Positions 18,812 to 27,205 of a stretch of 61,633 bases of DNA are shown in pieces. A program made the position numbers and the translations under genes. Position 1 is the stretch's first letter, and each line of letters starts with the position of its first letter. Source of the stretch: JAICUF01 sp038250675 (GTDB taxonomy: Bacteria > Gemmatimonadota > Gemmatimonadetes > Gemmatimonadales > GWC2-71-9); contig JBBSCB010000019.1 of the NCBI GenBank assembly GCA_038250675.1, forward strand, positions 1-61,633, given 5' to 3'. Below the pieces are notes generated by a model that saw only the letters and a list, made by a program, of their open reading frames with translations, was not told the origin of the DNA and did not search any database.

Positions 18812-19846
18812 ATGACCCAGCAGACGGTCGAAGTCCGCTTCAAGGGAACCCGCAAGGCGTTCTTCCTCTGGGACCATGCCGACGACCCGCTCCGGGTCAA
18901 CGACCCGGTCGTGGTCGATGCTGATCGCGGCCGTGACCTTGGCCGGGTCAGTGCGGCCGGCGAGGCCGCCACGAAGAAGTGCGCCTCGGCGTGCAGCGGC
19001 TGCGCCGTGGGCGAGGCGGCCGACCCCGAGCCGTTCCGTCCGATCGTGCGCCGCGCCACCGCCGAAGATCTCCAGGTCCACGCCGACGCGCGGGTGTCGG
19101 AGGAGGACGTCCGGCGTCAGGTGATGCAGCGGGTCCGGGCGCACGAGCTGATCATGAAGATCAGCGACACCGAATGGCAGTGGGACAAGGCCAAGCTCAC
19201 GATCTACTTCACGGCCGAGAAGCGGGTGGACTTCCGCACGCTGGTGCGGGACCTCGCCTCCCGCTTCCGCACCCGGATCGAGCTCCGCCAGATCGGCGTG
19301 CGCGACGAAGCGGCGCGACTCTCCGGCGTCGGCCGTTGCGGCCGCGAATACTGCTGTTCGACCTGGCTCAAGGAGCTCTCGCCGGTCAACCTCGGCCTGG
19401 CCAAGGATCAGCATCTGTCGCTCAATCCGTCGCAGATCTCCGGCGGGTGCGGGCGGCTGCTCTGCTGTCTCAAGTACGAGCATGAATTCTACGTGAGCGC
19501 GCGCAAGCGGTTCCCCAAGGAAGGACAGCTGGTCACCACCGTCGCCGGCACCGAGAAGGTGGTGGCGGTCGACATCTTTCGCGAGCGGGTCTATCTCCGC
19601 GGTGAAGGCGCCGCGTCCCGCATCATCCCGCTGCTCCAGCTCCGCGAGGAGATCGCGGCGGCCGACGCCGCGCCGGCGACCGGACCGGATGTGCCGACAC
19701 CATCGCCCACCCCAACGCCGCCGCCACCGCCGTCGGCCACGCCTGATGGCGGCGCCAGCGCGGCGCGGCGGCGGCGGCGGCGGCGTGGCCCCCGCGGTGG
19801 CGGCACGGGCGGCGGCACCAGCGGCGACCCCAAACCCACCTCCTAG
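18812..19846 (+). CDS. ricT: PSP1-domain protein RicT (YaaT-like)
   Basis: A 344-residue PSP1 protein. In Bacillus, RicT is part of a Fe-S-containing complex that affects RNase Y and competence; its role here is unproven. Paired cysteine motifs fit cluster binding: CASACSGC (Cys57, 61, 64), GRCGREYCC (Cys176, 181, 182) and GGCGRLLCCLKYE (Cys213, 218, 219). After about residue 280 comes an unusual low-complexity tail: Pro/Thr/Ala-rich, then a block of consecutive arginines and Gly-rich sequence, which looks disordered and able to bind nucleic acid. The stop overlaps the metG start, and ricT next to metG is a recurrent arrangement. Confidence 0.88.
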   Translation: MTQQTVEVRFKGTRKAFFLWDHADDPLRVNDPVVVDADRGRDLGRVSAAGEAATKKCASACSGCAVGEAADPEPFRPIVRRATAEDLQVHADARVSEEDVRRQVMQRVRAHELIMKISDTEWQWDKAKLTIYFTAEKRVDFRTLVRDLASRFRTRIELRQIGVRDEAARLSGVGRCGREYCCSTWLKELSPVNLGLAKDQHLSLNPSQISGGCGRLLCCLKYEHEFYVSARKRFPKEGQLVTTVAGTEKVVAVDIFRERVYLRGEGAASRIIPLLQLREEIAAADAAPATGPDVPTPSPTPTPPPPPSATPDGGASAARRRRRRRGPRGGGTGGGTSGDPKPTS

Positions 19847-21351
19847 TGCCCAAGTTCTATCTCACGACGGCCATCGACTATTCCAACGGCGATCCCCACC
19901 TGGGGCACGCGCTCGAGAAGGTCGGCGCCGATGCGATCGCGCGGTACCGGCGGCTGCGCGGTGACCTGGTCCACTTCGTCATGGGCATGGACGAGCACAG
20001 CCAGTCGGTGATCCAGGCGGCGGCGCAGGCCGGCGTTGCGCCGGCCGCGTGGGTCGACCGGATGGCGGCGCGGTTCGCCGAGTTCTGGGAGCGGCTCCTC
20101 TGCAGCAACGACGACTGGATCCGGACCACGGAGGCGCGCCACGCCGCGGCGGTGACGGAGCTGCTGCGCCGGATTCAGGAGCGCCGGCCGGACGATCTCT
20201 TCGTTGCGGAATACGAGGGGCTCTACTGCACTGGCTGCGAGGAGTTCAAGCAGGATGCGCAGATCGTGGACGGCCACTGCGTCGAGCATCCCACGCTGAC
20301 GCTCGTGCCCACGCGGGAACGCAATCACTTCTTCCGGCTGAGCCGGTACCGCGACGAGCTACTGGAGCTGATCACGTCGGGCCGGCTGGCGGTGGAACCG
20401 GAAATCCGCCGCAATGAGGTGCTGCGGCTCCTCGAGGGCGGGCTGCAGGACATATCGGTCTCGCGAGTCCGCTCCCCGTGGGGGATACCCTTCCCCGGCG
20501 ATCCCGACCAGACGGTCTACGTCTGGTTCGATGCGCTCATCAACTACCTCGCGGCCACAGGCTTTCCGGGAGCCGGCTACGAGGCGCTCTGGCCCGCGGA
20601 TCTGCACATCATCGGCAAGGGGATCACGCGGTTCCACTGCATCATCTGGCCCGCGATGCTGCTGGCCGCGAACCTGGCGCTGCCCCGCGAAGTCTGGGCC
20701 CATGGCTACGTCCAGTGGGGCGGCGCCAAGATGTCCAAGACCGCGGGTACCGCGGTGAGTCTGCATGAGGCGATCACGCGACACGGCCCCGATGCGCTGC
20801 GCTACTTCCTGCTGCGCGAGGTGGGATTCGAAAGCGACGGAAACTTCACCTGGGAGCGGTTCGACGAGCGCTACGTCTCCGACCTGGCCGACGGATTTGG
20901 CAACCTCGCATCGCGCTCGCTCGCCATGCTGGAGAAGTACCGCGACGGCGTCGTGCCGGCCGGACTCGCGGGCCCGCTGGACGTGGCGGGCCGCGACGCG
21001 GTGACCCGTTACGCCGCTGCCTTCGACGCCCTCGACATTCGGGGCGCGGCGGAAGCGCTCGGTGCGCTGGTGTCCGCGGCCAATCTCTTCATCCAGCAGA
21101 CGGCGCCGTGGTCGCTGGCCAAGCAGGACCGCCAGGCGGAGCTGGACCAGGCGCTCGCGTCGCTGGCGTCGTGCCTCTATCGGCTCGCGGTGCTGGCGAG
21201 CCCGCTCATGCCCGGCAAGGCGCAGGCGCTGTGGGAGATCCTGGGCCAGCGCGGTGAGGTGGCCGAAGTGGCTTGGTCGACGCTCGCATCGCCGCCGGTG
21301 ACAGGCGCCGCCACCCGGAAGCCCGAGGGGCTGTTTCCGCGGCCGGCCTGA
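19846..21351 (+). CDS. metG: Methionyl-tRNA synthetase
   Basis: Charges tRNA-Met. The 501-residue class I enzyme has the HIGH-type motif as HLGH (18-21), the connective-peptide knuckle (YCTGCEEF and DGHC) and the signature lysine loop as KMSKT. Residues after about 370 form the anticodon-binding helical bundle. It ends without the C-terminal dimerisation domain found in many bacterial enzymes. The GTG start shares a base with the ricT stop (TAGTG). An initiator tRNA gene lies elsewhere in this window (39000). Confidence 0.96.
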   Translation: MPKFYLTTAIDYSNGDPHLGHALEKVGADAIARYRRLRGDLVHFVMGMDEHSQSVIQAAAQAGVAPAAWVDRMAARFAEFWERLLCSNDDWIRTTEARHAAAVTELLRRIQERRPDDLFVAEYEGLYCTGCEEFKQDAQIVDGHCVEHPTLTLVPTRERNHFFRLSRYRDELLELITSGRLAVEPEIRRNEVLRLLEGGLQDISVSRVRSPWGIPFPGDPDQTVYVWFDALINYLAATGFPGAGYEALWPADLHIIGKGITRFHCIIWPAMLLAANLALPREVWAHGYVQWGGAKMSKTAGTAVSLHEAITRHGPDALRYFLLREVGFESDGNFTWERFDERYVSDLADGFGNLASRSLAMLEKYRDGVVPAGLAGPLDVAGRDAVTRYAAAFDALDIRGAAEALGALVSAANLFIQQTAPWSLAKQDRQAELDQALASLASCLYRLAVLASPLMPGKAQALWEILGQRGEVAEVAWSTLASPPVTGAATRKPEGLFPRPA

Positions 21352-21453
21352 GCGGTCGGGCAACGCGCACGCTGGCAAACAGTTACGCGACATGGCCTCG
21401 CTCAAGTCCCCAAACTCTTTGACAGTGAAAGACTTAGACGGTAATCTCGCGGG

Positions 21454-21482
21454 TTGACATCGGCCACCGCCGGGGGCATACT
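21454..21482 (+). promoter_or_regulatory. Promoter TTGACA-N17-CATACT for the M23 peptidase gene
   Basis: -35 TTGACA at 21454-21459, exactly 17 bases, -10 CATACT at 21477-21482. Predicted +1 near 21489 gives a leader of about 100 bases before the start at 21588. Confidence 0.65.
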
Positions 21483-21587
21483 TTGCCCGGTTGCAGACCC
21501 CACCGGTTCTCCCGGCAACCGTATCGCTCCTCAGGGCCCGCGTCGTGGTGTGGCCAGAACGACAGGATCCCAGCGAGGTATTTGCGC

Positions 21588-22508
21588 ATGGCAAAGCGGC
21601 GATGGACGGTTGTGCTGGTTCCGCACGGCTCTGAACCTTCCAGAATCATCGAAGTTTCCTACGCAGTCCTCAAGGTCGCCGCGACGCTCTGCGTCGCCGT
21701 GGTCGTGATTTCGCTGCTCATCGGCTACGCCAGTCTCTCCCGCTCGGTGGACATCACCAGGGCCAGCCGGCTGGAACAGGAAAACGCCGCGCTCGCCGCA
21801 CAGCTCGGTGAGCTGCATGGTCGGGTCAGCCACCTCTCCGATACGCTCGCCACCATCGCGCGCCGGGATCAGCAGATCCGGGTGCTGGCCAACCTCGCGC
21901 CGCTCGATCCCCAGGTGCAGCAGGCCGGCATCGGCGGGCCCGCGGGCACGATGCTTACGGTGCGGGCCGGCGGACCGCTGGGTCACCGCGCCGATGCGAT
22001 CCGGGTCGACGTCAACGCGCTCATCCGCCGGGCGAGCGTGCTGGCGCGATCGTTCCGCGAGGCGGCCGACAGCATGGCGTCTCACAGCGACCGGCTGGCC
22101 GCCATGCCGTCGGTCATGCCGACGCAGGGCTGGCTGACCAGCGCGTTCTCGTTGATGCGCGAGCACCCCATCCTGCACATCGCCCGCCCGCACGAGGGCA
22201 TCGACGTCTCCGCGCCGATGGGCACGCCGATCGAAGCTCCGGCGGCGGGCCGCGTCGTCTCCTCTGGCTGGGAGACCGGCTATGGCAACGTGGTCGTAAT
22301 CGATCACGGGTACGGCATCGTGACCAAATTTGCCCACACGTCGAAGATCCTGGTGCGGCGGGGCCAGCACGTCGAGCGCGGCCAGCGCATCGCGCTGGTG
22401 GGCAACTCGGGACTCGCGACCGGACCGCACCTGCACTACGAGGTCCACGTGAACGGGCGGCCGGTGGATCCGCTACACTACGTGCTGCCGGACGTCGTCA
22501 CCGACTGA
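21588..22508 (+). CDS. M23-family metallopeptidase (murein endopeptidase-like) with membrane anchor
   Basis: A 306-residue protein. A basic N-terminus is followed by one membrane helix (about 28-50) and a coiled coil (about 55-95), then a C-terminal LytM/M23 domain (about 205-300). The zinc site is complete: HEGIDVSAPMG supplies His and Asp, and GPHLHYEVHVNG supplies HxH. The fold therefore faces the periplasm and probably cuts peptidoglycan cross-links. Start ATG 21588 has GAGG (21575-21578) at a suitable distance; the frame extends upstream but includes the promoter. A bidirectional terminator follows. Confidence 0.9.
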   Translation: MAKRRWTVVLVPHGSEPSRIIEVSYAVLKVAATLCVAVVVISLLIGYASLSRSVDITRASRLEQENAALAAQLGELHGRVSHLSDTLATIARRDQQIRVLANLAPLDPQVQQAGIGGPAGTMLTVRAGGPLGHRADAIRVDVNALIRRASVLARSFREAADSMASHSDRLAAMPSVMPTQGWLTSAFSLMREHPILHIARPHEGIDVSAPMGTPIEAPAAGRVVSSGWETGYGNVVVIDHGYGIVTKFAHTSKILVRRGQHVERGQRIALVGNSGLATGPHLHYEVHVNGRPVDPLHYVLPDVVTD

Positions 22509-22544
22509 CGCGACGGCACCACCACCCATTCCGGCGCACGAGAG

Positions 22545-22582
22545 AAAAGCACGAAGAGCGAAACCTCGCCCTTCGTGCTTTT
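22545..22582. terminator. Bidirectional rho-independent terminator
   Basis: AAAAGCACGAAG (22545-22556) is the exact reverse complement of CTTCGTGCTTTT (22571-22582). It lies between the convergent M23 peptidase and LemA genes and ends in a T-run on both strands. Confidence 0.85.
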
Positions 22583-22627
22583 GCCATTGTGTCCCGTGCG
22601 GGTCAGCCGATCAGGACCGACACCCGA

Positions 22628-23200
22628 TCAGAACTTGACCGCCGGTGCCGCGGCCGCGCCCGGCTCCGCCTCGAAGTAGGGACGCGCCTTCCCCATCCCG
22701 AACACCTTGGCCGTGATGTTGTACGGAAAGCGCCGGATGTAAGCGTTGAAGTCGTTGGCCGCCGCGTTGTAGTCGTTACGGGCCACCGCCACCCGGTTCT
22801 CGGTCCCTTCGAGTTGGTCCTGCAGCTGACGGAAGCTCTCGCTCGAGCGCAGCTGAGGGTAGTTCTCGGTGATGGCCAGGAGCCGGCCAAGCCCCTGCGA
22901 GAGGGTGGCGTTGGCGGCCGCCATCCCGGCGATATCGCCGTCCTTTACGGCGCCACCCAGCCGGGCCCGCGCATTGGCGATCGAGATGAACACCGTGTCC
23001 TCCTGCTTGGTGATCCCCTTGACCGTGGCGACCAGATTGGGGATCAGGTCCGAACGCCGCTGGAGCTGCGTCTGGATCTGGCCCTGCGCCTGATTGACCT
23101 TCTCGTCCAGCGTCTGAATGGTGTTGTAGCCGCACCCGGTCGTGCCGGCCGCCAGGGTCATTGCAAGCAGAGCTGCGTAAATCGCGGGCATGCGCTTCAT
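22628..23200 (-). CDS. LemA family lipoprotein
   Basis: A 190-residue LemA protein with a lipoprotein signal (LAAGTTGC). The mature part has the classic LemA pattern: QGQIQTQLQRRSDLIPNLV, NARARLG, LSQGLGRLLAITENYPQL and FNAYIRRFPYNITAKVFGM. LemA proteins are membrane-associated helical bundles of unclear function and often accompany TPM/YgcG proteins, as here. ATG 23200 overlaps the stop of the nucleotidyltransferase gene (ATGA). It is the last gene of a three-gene operon. Confidence 0.9.
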   Translation of the reverse strand: MKRMPAIYAALLAMTLAAGTTGCGYNTIQTLDEKVNQAQGQIQTQLQRRSDLIPNLVATVKGITKQEDTVFISIANARARLGGAVKDGDIAGMAAANATLSQGLGRLLAITENYPQLRSSESFRQLQDQLEGTENRVAVARNDYNAAANDFNAYIRRFPYNITAKVFGMGKARPYFEAEPGAAAAPAVKF

Positions 23201-23922
23201 CGCTGTTCTCCGAGCTGAAGGTGGTCCACGTACGTTGCCGTGTGGGCCACGGCGTCCAGATAAGCCTCGAACTCCTGCGTGCCGCACCGCCAGTTGCGGT
23301 CCCCGCGGCCGCGGATGACGTGCGCCAGCGCGCCCGCCGGGAATCCTACCGCCCCCGCCGCCGCCGCCGCGAGGGCCTCCGCCTCGCCCGGCACCGAGCG
23401 CCCGAGCAGAATGAGAAGGCCCCGATACAGCACCAGCATCGTCCCGACGCTTTCGGCGGCGACCGCCGCGAGCCCCTTCTCCTCCTCCGCCAGCGACACG
23501 TAGCCCTGGCGAAGGCGGAGCAGCTTGCCGCGGAATTCGCGCTCAAGCGCCCGCCGGAGGTCGGCGGGGTCCACCTCGAGATCCGCCAGCGGATCCGCAC
23601 CGCGCAGCACCCGGTACGCGACGCGCATGTCCGTGATCTCGATCGGGAAGGCGTCGGCGGCACCGGCCCATTCGGGGCGGCTCAGCAGCAGCGGTGGCTC
23701 CTGCATTGCCCGGCGCCAGCTCCCAAAGGCGGGCCCCAGGGCACGCAGCGTAGCGGGCGCGACATCATCAAGCACCAGCAGGACGTTGATGTCCGAGCGC
23801 CCCGGCACGAACTCGCCGCGGGCCGCTGAGCCGTACAGCACCGCGCTGTAACCGGCGCCGAGCACCTTGTCGGCCTCGGTGAGGAAACCATCGAGCACCG
23901 GCTGGACCGTTTTGTCGCCCAT
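23197..23922 (-). CDS. Nucleotidyltransferase-fold protein (MNT-like)
   Basis: A 241-residue protein. The N-terminal part carries a polymerase-beta-type nucleotidyltransferase motif, GSAARGEFVPGRSDINVLL, that is G-S-x2-R-G followed by S-D-x-N; the second acidic residue of the usual DxD is Asn, which may weaken metal binding. The rest is helical, with a hydrophobic stretch near 170-190. Substrate is unknown. It is translationally coupled on both sides (TGATG with the TPM gene, ATGA with lemA), so it is a genuine member of a TPM-LemA envelope operon. Confidence 0.75.
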   Translation of the reverse strand: MGDKTVQPVLDGFLTEADKVLGAGYSAVLYGSAARGEFVPGRSDINVLLVLDDVAPATLRALGPAFGSWRRAMQEPPLLLSRPEWAGAADAFPIEITDMRVAYRVLRGADPLADLEVDPADLRRALEREFRGKLLRLRQGYVSLAEEEKGLAAVAAESVGTMLVLYRGLLILLGRSVPGEAEALAAAAAGAVGFPAGALAHVIRGRGDRNWRCGTQEFEAYLDAVAHTATYVDHLQLGEQR

Positions 23923-24749
23923 CAAAATCTCCCTCCCGCTCCGCCGCCGCTGAACCCGCCGCCACCGCCAAAACCCCCAAAGCCTCCGCCGCCGCCGAAC
24001 CCGCCGCCACCACCAAATCCGCCGCCGCCCCAGCCACCGCCGATCCACGGCCCCCCTCCGCCAAATATACCGCGTCGCCGCCGACGTCCGAACGACGACA
24101 GCAGAAAGAAGATGAGGATGAAGACGAGCGGCAGGTACTGTCGCCAGTTGCCGGCCCCGGCGGTCGGCGCCGGTGGCGGCTGATACTGCTGCAGCGACGA
24201 GTCGCTGACGTTCATGCCGCGCGCAATCAGGCCAACCAGCGCGCGAACGCCGGTCAGGAGTCCCGGCCCGTAGGCCGCCTGACCGAGCTGCGGCAGCATC
24301 GCGTCCCGGATCTGGCCGCTCTGGGCATCGGTGACGATCCCCTCCAGCCCGTTGCCGACCTCGACGCGGATCTGCCCCGAGCGCGGCTCCCCGGCTCGCC
24401 GGGGCACCAGCAGGACGACCGCGCCCGCGTTGCGGCGCTGGTCGCCCACGTCGGCCTGGAGCCCGATGCCCCACTTCCGGCCGATGGCGAGCGCCACCTC
24501 GCCGGCGTCACGATCACCCACGGTGGGCAGCGTCACCACCGCGACTTCGGCGCCGCTGGCGCCGCGCAGCCGGGTGAGCAAATCCTCCATCGCGGCCTTG
24601 GAGGCCGGATCCACGACGTTGGCAAAATCGCTGACGAGCCCGAGGGGCTGATCCGGCACATACTGATCCGGCCCCTGCGCCCGGGCGGCGACCGGGATGA
24701 GTTGTAGTGCCAGCCCGAGCACGATAGCTTTGATGCGTGTCACGCCCAC
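23922..24749 (-). CDS. TPM-domain (YgcG-like) membrane protein with Gly-rich tail
   Basis: A 275-residue protein: signal peptide (ending near AARAQG), TPM phosphatase-like domain (about 30-165; GLVSDFANVVDP, GAEVAVVTLPTVGD, GNGLEGIVTDAQSG), one membrane helix near 203-222, an RRRRR stop-transfer segment, and a Gly/Phe-rich tail of about 50 residues. TPM proteins are found with LemA. The start is GTG 24749 or GTG 24743. The former overlaps the 5' end of the divergent gene at 24737 by 13 bases. Confidence 0.85.
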   Translation of the reverse strand: MGVTRIKAIVLGLALQLIPVAARAQGPDQYVPDQPLGLVSDFANVVDPASKAAMEDLLTRLRGASGAEVAVVTLPTVGDRDAGEVALAIGRKWGIGLQADVGDQRRNAGAVVLLVPRRAGEPRSGQIRVEVGNGLEGIVTDAQSGQIRDAMLPQLGQAAYGPGLLTGVRALVGLIARGMNVSDSSLQQYQPPPAPTAGAGNWRQYLPLVFILIFFLLSSFGRRRRRGIFGGGGPWIGGGWGGGGFGGGGGFGGGGGFGGFGGGGGFSGGGAGGRF

Positions 24750-25444
24750 TGATTCTCCTGGTGCTTGCGGTGGTCGCCTGCAATGGCGGTCGCGACGTGG
24801 CCGTGCGCGTCTCGGTGATCGGGGCCGACTCGGCCGAGTCGCCGGTGCCGGGGGCGACGCTGGCCGCGCTGCCGTTCGACCGCGACAGTCTGCTGCATGC
24901 CCTCGAGCTCAGGGCCGGCACCACCCGGCCGCACGCCGCCGAGCTCGACACCATTTACGCCAGGTTCCGGCAGCCGTTCATCGTCCTCAGCGAAGCCAGC
25001 CAGCAGGCGGAGGCGCTGCGCGATTCGGTGACCGCCATCGGTGCGGCGACTGCGGGAGCCCCCGCGGCGGCGCTCCGCGCCCGGCTGAAGGCCGCCGAGG
25101 CGCACGTCGACAGTGCGCGGCAGGCGCTTGCCGCCGTCCGCGCAGCGACCGCGCCCCGCGCGGACAGTCTGCGGCGGAGCATGGCGCAATGGGAACATAG
25201 CACATACGCCGCGTACGAGAGTCTGGCCGGCGCGCGGCTGCGCGCCACCGGCCGCGATGTGCCGGCCGACACGACGGGCGCGGACGGCTGGGCCCGGGTG
25301 CATCTGCCCCCGGGGGACTGGTGGATCTACGCAGCGTCATGGGACGTCACCGACCCGAACCGCTACTGGTACTGGAACGTGCACGTCAGCGGTGACACGC
25401 TCCGGCTCAACGCCCGCAACGGCGTCCGGAAGCCACGCTACTGA
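24737..25444 (+). CDS. Lipoprotein of unknown function
   Basis: A 235-residue precursor with a short lipoprotein signal ending VVAC. The middle (about 70-160) is Ala/Arg-rich helix with heptad character. The C-terminus (TTGADGWARVHLPPGDWWIYA) looks like a carboxypeptidase-regulatory-type or surface beta-sandwich segment. I recognise no enzyme motif. The GTG start at 24737 is needed to keep the signal peptide. The next gene, a DsbA-like lipoprotein, begins immediately after the stop, so the two are probably co-transcribed. Confidence 0.7.
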   Translation: MSRPLILLVLAVVACNGGRDVAVRVSVIGADSAESPVPGATLAALPFDRDSLLHALELRAGTTRPHAAELDTIYARFRQPFIVLSEASQQAEALRDSVTAIGAATAGAPAAALRARLKAAEAHVDSARQALAAVRAATAPRADSLRRSMAQWEHSTYAAYESLAGARLRATGRDVPADTTGADGWARVHLPPGDWWIYAASWDVTDPNRYWYWNVHVSGDTLRLNARNGVRKPRY

Positions 25445-25456
25445 ATGAGGTACGCC

Positions 25457-26167
25457 ATGGGAGTACGGGCAGGCCTGCTGGTGGGTGCCCTCACGCTGCT
25501 GGGATGCAGCGGCCAGTCGCGCGCGCAGTCGACCATCGAGAATGCTCCCGCCGCCGCGATCGCCGCCGGCACGGCCGCGACGGGGACCACGGCGGCCGGG
25601 ATGCCCGACACCACGCAGGGCGTGCCGCTCGAGCTGCGCAGCAAGGGATCGCCCAGGGCACCAGTGACGGTCTACGACATGTCGGACTTCCAGTGTCCCG
25701 CCTGCCGTGTGTTCGTGACCGAGACCTTCCCCGCCGTCGAGCGCGAATATATCGCCACCGGCAAGGTGCGGTGGGTGTTCATCAACTTCCCGCTGACGCA
25801 GCGGCATCCCAACGCCGCGGCCGCGGCGCAGTTTGCCATGTGTGCCGCCAAGGCCGGCAAGTTCTGGCCGGTCCATGACCTGCTCTACAAGCACCAGGAT
25901 ACCTGGGCGCCGCTCAAGGACCCAAGCGCGTTCTTCATCACGCTGGCCGACTCGGTCCATATTGCCCGGCCCGAGATGATCGCCTGCCTGCAGGCGCCCG
26001 ACGCGCGGGCAACGGTCGAGAGTGATGCGGCCGGCGCCGCCCGCGCCGGTGCGACGGCGACGCCCTCGTTCTACATCGAGGGCGGCATCATGGCCGGGGC
26101 CTACCCCATCGGCGTCTTTCGCCAGGTCCTGGATTCCATCTACGCGGCCAAGACGGCCAGGCGATAG
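25457..26167 (+). CDS. DsbA-family thioredoxin-fold lipoprotein
   Basis: A 236-residue protein with a lipoprotein signal (LTLLGC) and an Ala/Thr/Gly-rich linker, then a thioredoxin-like domain with an inserted helical region. The redox centre is CPAC in YDMSDFQCPACRVF, and the cis-proline region is ATPSFYIEGG. It most resembles the DsbA/Thioredoxin_4 group that oxidises or isomerises exported proteins. I favour ATG 25457 because GAGG (25447-25450) precedes it; an ATG also occurs at 25445, directly after the previous stop. Confidence 0.88.
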   Translation: MGVRAGLLVGALTLLGCSGQSRAQSTIENAPAAAIAAGTAATGTTAAGMPDTTQGVPLELRSKGSPRAPVTVYDMSDFQCPACRVFVTETFPAVEREYIATGKVRWVFINFPLTQRHPNAAAAAQFAMCAAKAGKFWPVHDLLYKHQDTWAPLKDPSAFFITLADSVHIARPEMIACLQAPDARATVESDAAGAARAGATATPSFYIEGGIMAGAYPIGVFRQVLDSIYAAKTARR

Positions 26168-26171
26168 CGGC

Positions 26172-26906
26172 TCAGAGGGTCAGGAAGACATCATACAGCG
26201 CGTGGCTCCAAGCGGTGATCCCAAAGCCGCGCAGGAGATACATGCCGCTGAAGACGAGCCCCGCGATCAACCGGAACACGAAGCTGCTGGCGGTGAACGG
26301 GTCGCCGTAGGGGCCGATGTAATGGAACGCCGAGAAGATCAGCGCGCCAACGATCGTGGCAAAGGCGCCGGCCGGCCCGTTGCGCCAGCCAAAGCCGCGG
26401 CGGGCCAGCAGCGCCAGCCCCGAGACCAGCAGGACGCGAAACAGCAGCTCCTCGTAGATCCCGGCGCCGAGCGACACCATGAGCTGCGTCGGCAGGCCGA
26501 GGCGGTGCATCGCTGCCAGCGAGAGCGCCGGAACCGCGTGCAATATTGCTCCGGTGAGCGTCCCCACCACCACCCCCAGCAGCACGCCGTAGATCACCGC
26601 CTCCGCCAGCATGCCTCCGAAGATGGCGGGCCTGAGATGGCCGCCGCCCCGCCGCATGTCGCGCCACACCAGCGCGGCCCCCGTACCCACGAGCAGCACG
26701 CCGAAGACGGCGAGCCCCCAGCGTCCGCCCAGCGCCACTAAGAGGCTCTTGAGCAGCACGTCGGCGCCGTTCCGCACGCCGGCGATCGCGTCGTGCGACA
26801 GCACGAACGCCAGCAGCTCGTAGCCCACGAGCAGCGGAAAGACGAAGAGCAGGCTGTACCGCGGTGTGCGGCTGAGCCGCCAGTAGACTGCGAGTGGTGT
26901 CGCCAT
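26172..26906 (-). CDS. CPBP-family intramembrane metalloprotease
   Basis: A 244-residue integral membrane protein with about seven helices and the CPBP (CaaX protease and bacteriocin-processing) motifs: EELLFR (motif 1), FSAFHY (motif 2) and the terminal WSHALYD (motif 3). Relatives cleave membrane peptides or act in bacteriocin maturation and immunity. It is convergent with the DsbA-like gene. No ribosome-binding site is visible at ATG 26906. The 5' region (to about 27150) contains a hairpin and a small ORF with a perfect ribosome-binding site. Confidence 0.85.
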   Translation of the reverse strand: MATPLAVYWRLSRTPRYSLLFVFPLLVGYELLAFVLSHDAIAGVRNGADVLLKSLLVALGGRWGLAVFGVLLVGTGAALVWRDMRRGGGHLRPAIFGGMLAEAVIYGVLLGVVVGTLTGAILHAVPALSLAAMHRLGLPTQLMVSLGAGIYEELLFRVLLVSGLALLARRGFGWRNGPAGAFATIVGALIFSAFHYIGPYGDPFTASSFVFRLIAGLVFSGMYLLRGFGITAWSHALYDVFLTL

Positions 26907-27000
26907 GACCCGGATGCGGACCGCGCCGCCCGACCTCAGGGTCGAACGGCGCGATCGGTTGTCATCGGTGAGCTCGAACGGATCGCTCCAGCTCTCTGCA

Positions 27001-27024
27001 AGCTCCGGCCGGCCTTCGGGAGCT
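27001..27024 (-). promoter_or_regulatory. Hairpin between a putative leader ORF and the CPBP protease gene
   Basis: AGCTCC (27001-27006) pairs with GGAGCT (27019-27024), and an outer CCAG/CTGG pair extends it. There is no T-run, so it is either an attenuator-like structure or coincidence in GC-rich DNA. Confidence 0.3.
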
Positions 27025-27035
27025 CTGGTCCGCTG

Positions 27036-27101
27036 CTACCGGATGCCGGCCCGGCGATCGTGTGCCCAACTCGAGCTCAGGATGCAACTCTCACTAGACA
27101 A
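27036..27101 (-). CDS. Possible 21-residue leader or precursor peptide
   Basis: A short frame starting at TTG and ending at TAG encodes a Ser-rich peptide (LSSESCILSSSWAHDRRAGIR-type, 21 residues with one Cys and one Trp). The reason to list it is the ribosome-binding site: AAGGAGGTGATCC, complementary to the last 13 bases of 16S rRNA, with seven bases between AAGGAGG and the start. A weak promoter (TTGACC, N17, TCCCAT) could lie near 27140-27170. It lies 130 bases upstream of a CPBP protease gene on the same strand. It could be a regulatory leader, a small secreted-peptide precursor, or chance. Confidence 0.28.
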   Translation of the reverse strand: MSSESCILSSSWAHDRRAGIR

Positions 27102-27102
27102 T

Positions 27103-27115
27103 GGATCACCTCCTT
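27103..27115 (-). promoter_or_regulatory. Extended Shine-Dalgarno identical to the anti-16S 3' end
   Basis: On the minus strand the sequence reads AAGGAGGTGATCC, fully complementary to the 3' terminal 13 bases of bacterial 16S rRNA. No other site in the window is this complete. Confidence 0.5.
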
Positions 27116-27205
27116 CGGTTGGCGGTGGCACATGGGACGTGAACCCGTTCCCAAGGTCAAGGTAAAACCGAGGCCAGAGCCGGCGCAACTACCGGCGCCA
27201 GCGGC

